Assembly: GCA_964640725.1 (NCBI GenBank)
Contig: CAZXIJ010000009.1
Span: 62,001 to 126,000 of the forward strand
DNA from: CALHVX01 sp964640725
GTDB taxonomy: Bacteria; Pseudomonadota; Gammaproteobacteria; Pseudomonadales; Azotimanducaceae
Direction of reading: 5' to 3'
Length of the DNA stretch: 64,000 nucleotides
The stretch's first letter is position 1, and each line of letters opens with the position of its first letter. Made by a program: the position numbers and the translations under genes. Shown piece by piece: positions 33,361-41,793 of the stretch. The notes under the pieces are model-generated. The model was not told the origin of the DNA and did not search any database. It worked only from the letters and a program-made list of their open reading frames with translations.

Positions 33361-36234
33361 TCAGGGGTTGGCCCCAAAGCGATACTGCAGACCGAGCTTG
33401 ATCATGCGACCGAACGCGCTGTGCGTGTAGGGGTCGTAGTTCAGGTCAGTCTGGGTCCGCGGCGGGTCTTCGTCGAACATGTTGAAGACCGAGAAGTTGA
33501 CGTTCAACTTGTCTTCCATCAGAGACAGGTTGTAGGTCAGGTCGACGGTGAACTGGCTGTCGACTTCCTGCAGCGCGGCAATCGCGCCCGGGTCGTCGTA
33601 CTCGCCCCAGTAACGACCAATGATCTGAGCACGATGGTTGCCGGAGGCAAACTTCACAAAGAAGTTAGCCTGCAGGTCAACGATCGGCGTCAGCGCATTG
33701 TTGTTGTCGTTCAGGTTGCCGGCGAAGTCACCGCCAGACAGCAGGAAGACGCCATCAGCACTTTCGAAGTCATCCACATCGTACTCGAGCGTGTGGGTGC
33801 CCTGGGTGCCGACGGTGAGCAGGCCGCCTGCAACATCAAAGTCGTACTCCGCCAGCCAGTCGATGCCGTTGGTGGTGATATCCGTGCCGTTGATGATGCT
33901 GACTTCCAGACGTTCGATGTCCGTCAGCTGACCGGCAGAACCGGGCTGGAAGACCAGCGAGGAGCCCAGCTGGTTACAGATCGTGGAGCCCACGCCGGCA
34001 CCGCCAGGGGTACAGCCGTTGGCGCCGAAGGCACTCAGGACCGCGTTAAAGTTCTCGACCTGGAAGGGATCTTTGAAATCGAACTGCCAGAAGTCGATGG
34101 AGCCGTAAAAACGGTCCGTATCGAAGATCACGCCAAAGTTGGTGGTGACGGCGGTTTCGGGATCGAGATCCGGGTTGCCGACCGTATCCACCGCCTTGAA
34201 CGCAACGACCGGCGCAATGAACTGCAGCGAGGTGGTGCGATCATCGAGGAAGGGCTGTGGCGGGCCACGGAACGTCGAGGACACTGACGCCCGGAAGGCC
34301 AGGGAGTTGGTGGCCTGCCAGCGCAGGGCCAGCTTGGGATCGATCGTGTCGCCGACATTGCCGCCGTAGTCTTCGTAGCGTACCGCAAGCTGAGCGTCGA
34401 AGGTCTCAGAGAACGGCAGCGCCAGCTCGAAGAAGCCACCGTAAACGGTGCGCTCGGTCGAGGTGGGTGAACTGCCCGACAGGAATGCAAACAGCCCGGT
34501 GGGTGAGTTGCAGTTCAGGTCCGCGGTGAAGCCACGATTCACTGACTCGTCCAGAGTGAAGGGGCAAGGATTCACGTCGAGGTTGTTGATGGCGTCAGGC
34601 TGGCGCTCGAACTGCTCGTTCCGCGCCTGGATACCTGCGGCCCAACCGACATTGCCGCCGCCCAGCTCGATGCCGGACTCGCCGTTAAAGGTCAGGTCCC
34701 AGACCAGCAGCTCGGTGGTGGTCTCCGTGCCCAGGTCTGTCACCAGCCAGGGGAACAGTGCTTCGTTGGTGGCCACCAGATCCGGGTTCGCATTCGGGTT
34801 GGCTTCGCCCGTAATGGAGTTGCCACGCACGGCGTTCGAGAACGGCGTGTAGTACGAGCAGGGGCCAACGCCCGGGGTGCCAGCAACCGGGTCACAACCC
34901 GGGCCGCCCAGGCCGTTCAGAGCAAAAGCCATGCGCTCAACGAACATATCCGGACCTTCAGTGCGGCGATCACGCTTGGACCAGCTGACGGCAAAGTCAA
35001 AGCCAATCGCGTCGTCAAACAGCGAGCCGTTCAGGCCCGTGGACAGGCGATAGGTGTCCGTTTCCCGCGAGCCGTCTTCCGGCTCGCCCAGGAAACCGCC
35101 CCAGCCGGTCATGCGGGATACGGAGAACAGCGCGACGGTGTCGGCAGGAATCACTCCCGGGAACCGGGTTTGCAGATCGAGCAGGCCGGGATGGTCGAGC
35201 GGTACGGCGCGATCCGGGCCAAACAGGGACTGCGGCGGGTAAGACGGCGAGGTGTTCCAGTCGGGCATATCCATCTTGGCGTACATCGCCTCGATGTGGA
35301 ATTCGACGTTCTCATTGATGTCGTAGTTGAACTCGCTGAACAGCTTGTAGGTGTCCTGCTCTTCGATCAGGTTATCGAACTGCGTGAACTGGAAGAAGCA
35401 GACCGAGCCGGCGGTGGTACCGCCAACGGCATCACAGCCCGGATCCGCAGAAGGCACAAAACCACCGGTGCTGGCAGAGACCGGGAACAGACGCCCCGGG
35501 TTGCCGATCGTGGAGTAGCCGCCCTGCGGGTTGTCGGCCTGCGGGCGAATCGCCCAATCCCGATCGCGAATGCGCAGCTTGTTGCGGCGGCTGTATTCCG
35601 CGGCAACGGTGAAGCGAGCACGGTCACCGGAGAAGCCCCAGATACCGCCGACTTCGTAGTCGCCGTCGCTGTCGTCAAGGGCCTGGCCGCTGACGCGAAT
35701 CTCGCCACCGTCCATGTCGTCGCGGGTAATGAAGTTCACGACACCGGCGATGGCGTCAGAGCCGTAGAGCGCGGCAGCGCCGTCCTTCAACACTTCCAGG
35801 CGCTGAATGGCAACGCTGGGAATCGCGCTGATGTCGACACCGGTCGAGGGTTGCGCCACGTGGCGTCGGCCGTTGATCAGCACCAGCGAGCGGGCTGAGC
35901 CCAGACCGCGCAGGTTGATCGTGGCAACGCCTTCGTTGCCCTGGCCGCCAGAGGCGTTGAACTGGTTCGTCTCACCGATGTTGCCGTTGGCAATACCGAG
36001 GTTACGCACGAGTTCGGTGATGGTCGGGTTGCCCTGGTCCTGAAAGTCTTCGAGGCTGAGCACGTCGACGGGCAGAGCCGCGTCTTCGGGCGTGCCGCGA
36101 ATAAAAGAACCGGTAACGACGATCTCTTCGATCTCTGCGTTGTCCGCAGTCTCGGCAAAGACCGTGGCAGGTGCGAGCGCAAGCCCACACAAAACGAGTA
36201 CCAGCGACCACACAGGTCGCAAGAATCTCCTCAT
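33361..36234 (-). CDS. TonB-dependent outer-membrane receptor 1
   Basis: A 957-residue receptor with a signal peptide (residues 1-27, cleaved after VFA). A TonB-box-like EEIVVTGS lies near residue 36, then a plug domain (INLRGLGSARSLVLINGRR, VEVLKDGAAALYGSDAIAG-type sequence around 120-175) and a long beta-barrel ending in LQYRFGANP. It would import a large or scarce nutrient across the outer membrane using TonB energy. The ligand is unknown. The extended loops and size resemble carbohydrate or peptide receptors more than siderophore receptors. GGGGA precedes ATG 36234, and the transcript ends at the 33.3-kb terminator. Confidence 0.92.
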   Translation of the reverse strand: MRRFLRPVWSLVLVLCGLALAPATVFAETADNAEIEEIVVTGSFIRGTPEDAALPVDVLSLEDFQDQGNPTITELVRNLGIANGNIGETNQFNASGGQGNEGVATINLRGLGSARSLVLINGRRHVAQPSTGVDISAIPSVAIQRLEVLKDGAAALYGSDAIAGVVNFITRDDMDGGEIRVSGQALDDSDGDYEVGGIWGFSGDRARFTVAAEYSRRNKLRIRDRDWAIRPQADNPQGGYSTIGNPGRLFPVSASTGGFVPSADPGCDAVGGTTAGSVCFFQFTQFDNLIEEQDTYKLFSEFNYDINENVEFHIEAMYAKMDMPDWNTSPSYPPQSLFGPDRAVPLDHPGLLDLQTRFPGVIPADTVALFSVSRMTGWGGFLGEPEDGSRETDTYRLSTGLNGSLFDDAIGFDFAVSWSKRDRRTEGPDMFVERMAFALNGLGGPGCDPVAGTPGVGPCSYYTPFSNAVRGNSITGEANPNANPDLVATNEALFPWLVTDLGTETTTELLVWDLTFNGESGIELGGGNVGWAAGIQARNEQFERQPDAINNLDVNPCPFTLDESVNRGFTADLNCNSPTGLFAFLSGSSPTSTERTVYGGFFELALPFSETFDAQLAVRYEDYGGNVGDTIDPKLALRWQATNSLAFRASVSSTFRGPPQPFLDDRTTSLQFIAPVVAFKAVDTVGNPDLDPETAVTTNFGVIFDTDRFYGSIDFWQFDFKDPFQVENFNAVLSAFGANGCTPGGAGVGSTICNQLGSSLVFQPGSAGQLTDIERLEVSIINGTDITTNGIDWLAEYDFDVAGGLLTVGTQGTHTLEYDVDDFESADGVFLLSGGDFAGNLNDNNNALTPIVDLQANFFVKFASGNHRAQIIGRYWGEYDDPGAIAALQEVDSQFTVDLTYNLSLMEDKLNVNFSVFNMFDEDPPRTQTDLNYDPYTHSAFGRMIKLGLQYRFGANP

Positions 36235-36457
36235 GGAATATCCCCTACTTTGGTTGGCGCGGTGTCTCTCTCCAGCCGCAGCGTCAAAACTAAGTCAACG
36301 GCGGTCGAGGCGTCAACCGGAAATGCATGTTGGAACAGCGGCTTGGCCGCTAATGTTCGTCAATCTGTCAGGAGTTGTGCAGTGCACCAGAGACGCACCA
36401 AAGTGGATCCGGGGTCGCGCGAGCAACGCGGATCTCTGACATACTATTAGCTATAAA

Positions 36458-36473
36458 GACCTATCAATAGGTC
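36458..36473. promoter_or_regulatory. Inverted repeat GACCTAT-CA-ATAGGTC upstream of leuC-like gene
   Basis: Two perfect 7-bp arms with a two-base spacer lie 53 bases before the leuC-like ATG, in the 291-bp region divergent from TonB receptor 1. A -10-like TATAAAG (36452-36458) touches it. The geometry suits a dimeric repressor. Confidence 0.55.
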
Positions 36474-36525
36474 AAAGCACTGATTAAGGCACCCGATCAG
36501 GCAGACTCAGCAGGCGCTCTGACTC

Positions 36526-37929
36526 ATGGCGACAACGCTTTTCGACAAACTCTGGGCCTCGCACCGCGTCTCTACGACCGCCGATGGCGAAGACCTGCTC
36601 TACATCGATCGCATTGCGCTGCACGAGCGCACGGGCACCATCGCTCTGAACAGCCTGGCGGAGCGCGGGCTGGCGGTGCGGCATCCGAACCGGGCTTTCT
36701 GCGTGATGGACCATATCGTCGACACTTATCCCGGGCGCGGGGACGACACCCAGATGCCCGGCGGCCGGGACTTCATCGTCAGCACCCGCCGGGCGGCCGA
36801 GCGCTTTGGCCTGCGCACCTTTGACGTGAACGATCCGGACCAGGGCATTTCGCATCTGGTGAGCGCCGAGCAGGGCTTCGCGCTGCCCGGCCTGACCCTC
36901 GTTTGCCCCGATTCCCACACCTGCACGCTGGGGGCGCTGGGCGCCCTGGCCTTTGGCATCGGCACCAGCCAGGCGGAGCACGCACTGGCCACCAGCACCC
37001 TGCGGCTGCGTAAACCGGACTGCCTGCGCGTGCGCTTTGAGGGCCAGCCCGCGGCAGGCGTTTCCGCAAAAGACCTGATCCTGCGGTTCATGGCCGACCA
37101 CGGTGCCGATGCGGCCCGGGGCGCAGCCGTGGAGTACGCCGGCAGCACGGTACGATCTCTGGGCATCGAGGAACGCATGACGCTGTGCAATCTGGCGGTG
37201 GAGTTTTCCGCCTTCTCAGCCACCGTTGCGCCCGATGACCAGACCTTCGATTACGTACAGCGGCGGCCACTGGCGCCGACCGGTGCGGCCTGGGCGCATG
37301 CGGTCAGCCAGTGGCGCAGCCTGCGCAGCGATGCCGACGCTACCTTCGCCGGCGACCTGGTGGTCGACGCCGGCACGGTTAGCCCCATGGTGACCTGGGG
37401 CATCAGCCCGGCGCAGGCGGTGCCGATCGCCGGCCGAGTGCCCGACGCGGCCGCAACCGCTACGCCGCTCGGCCGCAAGGCGCTCGACTACATGGGGTTG
37501 CAGCCCGATCAGCTCATGGCCGGGCTGCCGATCGACGCCGCGTTTATCGGCTCCTGCACCAACGCCCGGCTGAGCGATTTGCGTACTGCAGCAAAAATCC
37601 TGAAGGGCCGCAAAGTTGCCCGCCACGTCGCGGCGGTGTGCGTGCCCGGCTCAACTCGCATCAAGCGCGCCGCCGAGGCGGAAGGTCTGGACCGAATCTT
37701 TAAGGACGCGGGGTTCGCCTGGCGCGAGTCCGGTTGCTCCATGTGTTTCTACGCCGGCGGCGAGACCTTCGGCCCCGGCAAACGGGTGGTGACCAGCACC
37801 AACCGCAATTTCGAAGGCCGGCAAGGCCCAGGGGTGCGCTCGCACCTGGCAAGCCCGGCCGTGGTCGCTGCTTCGGCAGTGGCAGGCGCGCTGACCGCGC
37901 CCGACACCGCGGCCGAGGTCGGCTCATGA
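36526..37929 (+). CDS. leuC: LeuC-type hydro-lyase large subunit (isopropylmalate/methylmalate dehydratase family)
   Basis: A 467-residue aconitase-superfamily large subunit. The 4Fe-4S ligands are Cys344 (GSCTNARLSD), Cys404 and Cys407 (GCSMC). The segment that normally reads like MTVCNMSIEAGARAG is here MTLCNLAVEFSAFSA, so substrate-contacting residues differ from true isopropylmalate isomerase. No leuA or leuB is nearby; the neighbours are catabolic (MFS, VOC, alpha/beta-hydrolase). It may act on citramalate/citraconate, dimethylmalate or a similar acid. It is coupled to the small subunit by an ATGA overlap. Confidence 0.82.
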   Translation: MATTLFDKLWASHRVSTTADGEDLLYIDRIALHERTGTIALNSLAERGLAVRHPNRAFCVMDHIVDTYPGRGDDTQMPGGRDFIVSTRRAAERFGLRTFDVNDPDQGISHLVSAEQGFALPGLTLVCPDSHTCTLGALGALAFGIGTSQAEHALATSTLRLRKPDCLRVRFEGQPAAGVSAKDLILRFMADHGADAARGAAVEYAGSTVRSLGIEERMTLCNLAVEFSAFSATVAPDDQTFDYVQRRPLAPTGAAWAHAVSQWRSLRSDADATFAGDLVVDAGTVSPMVTWGISPAQAVPIAGRVPDAAATATPLGRKALDYMGLQPDQLMAGLPIDAAFIGSCTNARLSDLRTAAKILKGRKVARHVAAVCVPGSTRIKRAAEAEGLDRIFKDAGFAWRESGCSMCFYAGGETFGPGKRVVTSTNRNFEGRQGPGVRSHLASPAVVAASAVAGALTAPDTAAEVGS

Positions 37930-38570
37930 AAGCTTTCAAGACGCACAAAGGCGTGGCGATCGCGCTGCTCACCCACAACATCGACACAGACGCGATCATT
38001 CCGAGCCGGGAGATGAAGCGCGTCTCCAAAGAAGGCCTGGGCGAGGGCCTGTTCGCGAACTGGCGGTACGCGGGGCCCGGCAGCCGAACCCCGATCCCCG
38101 ACTTCCCCCTGAACCAGCCGGTGACCGCGCAGGCCAGCATTCTCCTGAGCGGTCGCAACTTCGGCTGCGGCTCGTCCCGGGAACACGCGGTCTGGGCGCT
38201 GGCGGAATACGGCTTTCGCGTGCTGGTTGCGGAAAGCTACGGCGCCATCTTTCAGAAAAACTGTATCGCCAACGGCATTGTCACAGCGGAGCTGGACGGC
38301 GCGCAGATTCAGGCGCTCGCGCACTGGTGCCAAGCGGATCCCGAAGCGCACCAGCCGCTGGTAGACCTGCAGGCGCGCACCATTGCGGGCCCGGAGGGCC
38401 CCGTCGCCTTCCGCATGGCGGACAGCGACCGGCGCAAGCTGCTCGCGGGGCTGGACCCGATCACCGAGACGCTAAGTCTTGTCGAAGAGGTCTCGGCCTT
38501 CGAAACGGCCCACTACGCGGCCAGCCCGTGGGTCAACCTGCCGGACCGCACCGACCCCCAAGTCAGCTGA
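37926..38570 (+). CDS. leuD: LeuD-type hydro-lyase small subunit
   Basis: A 214-residue swivelling-domain subunit with NIDTDAIIPSREMKR near residue 18 and the hallmark GRNFGCGSSREHAVWAL (about 77-93), which positions the substrate over the iron-sulfur cluster of the large subunit. ATG 37926 overlaps the large-subunit stop. Together they form a heterodimeric dehydratase. Its end overlaps the convergent alpha/beta-hydrolase by 8 bp. Confidence 0.85.
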   Translation: MKAFKTHKGVAIALLTHNIDTDAIIPSREMKRVSKEGLGEGLFANWRYAGPGSRTPIPDFPLNQPVTAQASILLSGRNFGCGSSREHAVWALAEYGFRVLVAESYGAIFQKNCIANGIVTAELDGAQIQALAHWCQADPEAHQPLVDLQARTIAGPEGPVAFRMADSDRRKLLAGLDPITETLSLVEEVSAFETAHYAASPWVNLPDRTDPQVS

Positions 38571-39348
38571 AGAGCCAGCCGGCAATGCGCTCGGCGTTGC
38601 GCTCCAGCACGGGGCTGCGGGCCTCCGGCCAGTGCTCGAACTTCGCGTCCGGCAGGGCTTCGGCCAGGGCGCGGGTCGGTTCCAGCAGCGGGCTGTCGGT
38701 GCCGATCACACGCACCGGCTGAGTGATCGACGGCGCGACAGCGAGGGCGTCGTAGTGAAAGGCGGCCCGGAACCCCAGGGGCTGGCCGGCGCCGGACTTC
38801 AGATCTTCGAGCATCAGGGCCAGCCCGCGCGCCACCGGCAGCGCATCGCCATGGCGCCCGATGTTGAACTGCCAGATCGGTTCAAGGCTGGCGAAGGTCT
38901 GCCCCACCTCGCGCTGGGGCGGTGTCTCATTCAGGTGCTTGTTGCGTGTCGCGGCATCGTAGGCGGGCGCATCGATCAGGTTGATACGCTGCACCCGGCG
39001 AGGCAGCCGCTGCCCGAGCGCCAACGCCACCAGGCAGCCCGTATGAAACCCCACCAGTTCCACCCGCGGTACAGACAGCTCCGCCACCAGAGCAGCGACC
39101 GCCTGGGCGTAGGCATCGATCGTTGGTTGCGCTGCGAGGGGCTCGGACTGGCCGTAACCGGGCAGGTCGACAGCAATCAGCTGCGCGCCCGCGGGCCGGA
39201 ACCGGGCAACGGTCTCGAACAACAAGCCGCTGTACGGCATGGAAGCCAAACCGATCCAGACCGTACCGTCGTGCGCGTCAGCCTGCGCTGGGCGCCAGTC
39301 GTAGTAGTGCAGTTGGCCGTTGTCCGTATCCAGATATCCGCGCCGCAT
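38563..39348 (-). CDS. Alpha/beta-hydrolase with His at the nucleophile position (GFHTG)
   Basis: A single-domain alpha/beta-hydrolase of 261 residues. It has DLPGYGQSEP after strand 4 and an elbow reading VELVGFHTGC (His102) where a Ser, Cys or Asp nucleophile is expected. The same GFHTG occurs in domain 1 of the protein at 4634-6034. Either His/Thr replaces the nucleophile or the protein is not a classical hydrolase. It is the last gene of a minus-strand run with the MFS and VOC genes, two bases after the MFS stop. Confidence 0.75.
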   Translation of the reverse strand: MRRGYLDTDNGQLHYYDWRPAQADAHDGTVWIGLASMPYSGLLFETVARFRPAGAQLIAVDLPGYGQSEPLAAQPTIDAYAQAVAALVAELSVPRVELVGFHTGCLVALALGQRLPRRVQRINLIDAPAYDAATRNKHLNETPPQREVGQTFASLEPIWQFNIGRHGDALPVARGLALMLEDLKSGAGQPLGFRAAFHYDALAVAPSITQPVRVIGTDSPLLEPTRALAEALPDAKFEHWPEARSPVLERNAERIAGWLFS

Positions 39349-39350
39349 CG

Positions 39351-40673
39351 CTAGGTCTCAATCAGCTTGCTCTCGATCGCACGACGATAGAGCTTGAGCG
39401 TCAACGGCGCCAGCAGCAGCGTCGGGATGCCGATGATCGCGGGAATCAAAGCCACGCTGTAGCGAACCTCTTCCGGGCTGAACACTTGATCGTTCAGGAT
39501 GCCAACCATGAGCGGGCCCAGGGTGCCGATGATGCTGATGAGCAGGTAGTAGAGCGCCACGGTCTGTGCGCGAATCCGGCCTGGCACCAGCTTCAGCAGC
39601 GCCGTCACCCCGGTCGCCGAGATAAAGGCGATGCCCGGCGTGGTCAGCTGATACACCGCAAAACTGCCCCAGTCGCTCGGAATCAGGGACCAGGCAATGG
39701 ACGGCGGCACGGCCATCACCAGGCCGAGCAGCGCAATGCGCATGGGCGCGTCCGTCATCCCCGCGCTGGTCCATTTATCAGACAGATAGCCCGCAAAATT
39801 CACCGACGCCGGACCCAGCAGCAACGTGAAGACCCCGTTCAGCGCGGCAAAGCGCTCCACTTCCCAGCCGTGGGTGCGCGCAAAGGTCACCGCTGACCAG
39901 CCCTGGCTATAGGCAATAATTGTCATGGTCACGAAGACGGTGATGAAGGTGCCGTAGATCGGCAGGTTGCGGCCCACGTGCGCAAACATGTCGCCCAGGT
40001 TGCCGGGCTTCTGGTCGGGTTTGTCGAGGATCCGAAGCGGCTCCGGCATCAGAAAGAAGACAATCGCGAGCGCAAGGCCCGGCAGGCCAACGACCAGAAA
40101 AGCCAGCTGCCACGGCTTGATATCGCCCAGCACGGGCACCTCGATGCCGTCGACGGTTTTGGCCCAGGTCAGCACCGCAGCGCTTACCAGGCCGGCAATG
40201 CCAAAGCCCAGGGAGATGGCGCTGGAGTAAAACGCGATCGGCTTGCCGCGCCGTTCTTCCGGAAAGGAATCGGTGATCAGCGACATCGCGCAGGGGCTGA
40301 GCGTCGCCTCGCCAACGCCAACGGAAATGCGCGCCATGAACATGTGCCAGAAACTCTTGGCCATGCCGGAAAACGCCGTAGCGGCGGACCAAAGCGCAAT
40401 GCCCACGCCAACGATCCAGGTCCGGCGCTTGCGATCGGCCAGGTACCCAAGGGGCAATCCCATCACTGCGTAGAAGAACCCGAAAGCCGGCCCCATGAGC
40501 CAGCCGATCTGCGTTTCCGTCAGGCCCAGATCAGCCTTGATGGGGTCGATCAGCAGATTCAGGATCTGCCGGTCGACGAAGCTGACGACATACGCGATCG
40601 TCAGCACGATCACCATGATCCAGGCCCGGCGGCTGGGCGGGTACGCGACCGGTGAGGCGCTCACTTCTGCCAT
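39351..40673 (-). CDS. MFS transporter
   Basis: A 440-residue protein with 12 predicted membrane helices. The loop 2-3 motif region reads GYLADRKRRTWIVG, and SVGVGEATLSPCAMSLI lies in helix 4, typical of the anion:cation symporter/spinster-like branch often assigned to organic acids. The substrate is not known. It lies between a VOC gene (two bases upstream) and the GFHTG hydrolase, opposite leuCD, so it may import the same compound. Confidence 0.88.
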   Translation of the reverse strand: MAEVSASPVAYPPSRRAWIMVIVLTIAYVVSFVDRQILNLLIDPIKADLGLTETQIGWLMGPAFGFFYAVMGLPLGYLADRKRRTWIVGVGIALWSAATAFSGMAKSFWHMFMARISVGVGEATLSPCAMSLITDSFPEERRGKPIAFYSSAISLGFGIAGLVSAAVLTWAKTVDGIEVPVLGDIKPWQLAFLVVGLPGLALAIVFFLMPEPLRILDKPDQKPGNLGDMFAHVGRNLPIYGTFITVFVTMTIIAYSQGWSAVTFARTHGWEVERFAALNGVFTLLLGPASVNFAGYLSDKWTSAGMTDAPMRIALLGLVMAVPPSIAWSLIPSDWGSFAVYQLTTPGIAFISATGVTALLKLVPGRIRAQTVALYYLLISIIGTLGPLMVGILNDQVFSPEEVRYSVALIPAIIGIPTLLLAPLTLKLYRRAIESKLIET

Positions 40674-40675
40674 GA

Positions 40676-41107
40676 TCAGGACGCCGGAATGTTGTAGATC
40701 ACGGCCAGGTTGCCATCGGCATCCAGTAGCCCAACTTCTTTGCCGACCCGGCCATCGTGCGTTTCCAGCACGTCATCGCTGAAGCGCTCGAAGCCCGCCG
40801 CGACGGCCCGGTCACAAACGCCCTGCACGTCGTCGACGTCGAGCACGATCGCAGCCCGGCGCGGCGCCGGCGGCGCGGGCAGATCTTTCACTTCGGTAAT
40901 GGCCATGCAGCGCTCCTGGCCCGGCGCCGACAAGGTCGCCCAACGGGTCAACTTGCCCGGGGCGATACCGAACACTTCGTAGCTGTAAGAGTCGGCAGCG
41001 GATTCCTTGGTAAAGGCAACCTCGAAGCCCAGCACGTCCCGGTAAAACTCCAGCGCCCGGTCCAGATCGCTGACCAGAAAGTTGGCTCGTTGAAAGCGCA
41101 GGCTCAT
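40676..41107 (-). CDS. Single-domain VOC family protein
   Basis: A 143-residue glyoxalase-fold protein from ATG 41107, which overlaps the stop of the preceding VOC gene (ATGA). It begins FQRANFLVSDLDRALEFYRD, the standard VOC strand-helix start, and ends LLDADGNLAVIYNI, with the usual C-terminal acidic/aromatic strand. The enzymatic role is not assignable. It may form a heterodimer with the adjacent VOC protein. Confidence 0.82.
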   Translation of the reverse strand: MSLRFQRANFLVSDLDRALEFYRDVLGFEVAFTKESAADSYSYEVFGIAPGKLTRWATLSAPGQERCMAITEVKDLPAPPAPRRAAIVLDVDDVQGVCDRAVAAGFERFSDDVLETHDGRVGKEVGLLDADGNLAVIYNIPAS

Positions 41108-41601
41108 GCGTCGGGCTCCTCGATGCGAAGCACCTGGTTGGCTTCGTAAAAATGACCGTCCGGATCGAACACCGAGGTCCCGATAAAGTACTTCATCTCG
41201 CCGCGGGCGCCGCGGGTCGACCACTCGTGGGGCTGCGCGAATACGCGACCGCCGTACTTGGCGGACCGGCGCGCAATTTCTGCCGCGTCGTCCGTCTCGA
41301 CCACAAAGGTGGGCAGACCGTAGGTCACGCCATCGGGAATGGGCGGCGCCGGCAGCACCGGATCAATCCACTGCAGCAACCCGATCATGCCGATCTTGGG
41401 ATCTTCGGCCTGCAAGATCACCAGCCGGGTCTTGTCGCCGGCTTTGCCCGCCGACAGGCCCTGGCCCGAGAGCGTGAAGTCCGTTTCCATCCACACGGTG
41501 AGCGACAGCACTTCTTCGTACCAGCGCTTGGCGGCTTCCATGTCGCGCACGATCAGAGTCGTGCGCTTGATGATGTTCCGGACGTGCGATTCTGTAGCCA
41601 T
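41104..41601 (-). CDS. VOC family protein (glyoxalase/dioxygenase fold)
   Basis: A 165-residue VOC protein beginning IIKRTTLIVRDMEAAKRWYE and ending FDPDGHFYEANQVL, with His and Glu at the usual metal-ligand strands. RBS AGGAA lies before ATG 41601. It starts a run VOC-VOC-MFS-hydrolase on the minus strand and is divergent from the MDR gene at 41794. That mirrors the VOC/MDR pair at 24-26 kb. Confidence 0.82.
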   Translation of the reverse strand: MATESHVRNIIKRTTLIVRDMEAAKRWYEEVLSLTVWMETDFTLSGQGLSAGKAGDKTRLVILQAEDPKIGMIGLLQWIDPVLPAPPIPDGVTYGLPTFVVETDDAAEIARRSAKYGGRVFAQPHEWSTRGARGEMKYFIGTSVFDPDGHFYEANQVLRIEEPDA

Positions 41602-41607
41602 GATTTC

Positions 41608-41730
41608 CTAATCCTCGATCAGCATGACATCGCAGTCAGCAATGCCTTCCCGCAACTTCTTGACCTCGGCGGACTCGGGAGAGTGCCAGAACTTCAGCGC
41701 CGCCTCCTTCCCCCAAGGGTGTTTGAGATA
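41608..41730 (-). pseudogene. 3' remnant of a DUF1330-like gene
   Basis: The minus-strand frame ending at TAG 41608-41610 reads HPWGKEAALKFWHSPESAEV and then KKLREGIADCDVMLIED. This matches the last 35-40 residues of DUF1330-type small proteins (pattern EAALxFxxSPExxxxKxLRE...DxxLxE). No start codon is found upstream in frame, and the first half of the domain is absent. It lies seven bases from the VOC start, so it was probably the first gene of that operon before a 5' deletion. Confidence 0.6.
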
Positions 41731-41741
41731 TTGATATATCT
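41726..41741. promoter_or_regulatory. Inverted repeat AGATAT-TGAT-ATATCT (site 2)
   Basis: Perfect 6-bp arms with a four-base spacer. It contains TGATATATC (41732-41740), shared with the palindrome at 61606-61617. It lies between the VOC operon and the MDR gene, 53 bases before the MDR start. Confidence 0.5.
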
Positions 41742-41793
41742 TTATACTCTGATCGCGATCTCTTGAACACTCCACGCCGCCAGGAGGCCCGCC

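Noticed and set aside
36526..38570. Straight assignment of leuCD to leucine biosynthesis
   Set aside because: There is no leuA or leuB nearby, the substrate segment is altered and the neighbours are catabolic; the family name is kept but the pathway is left open.
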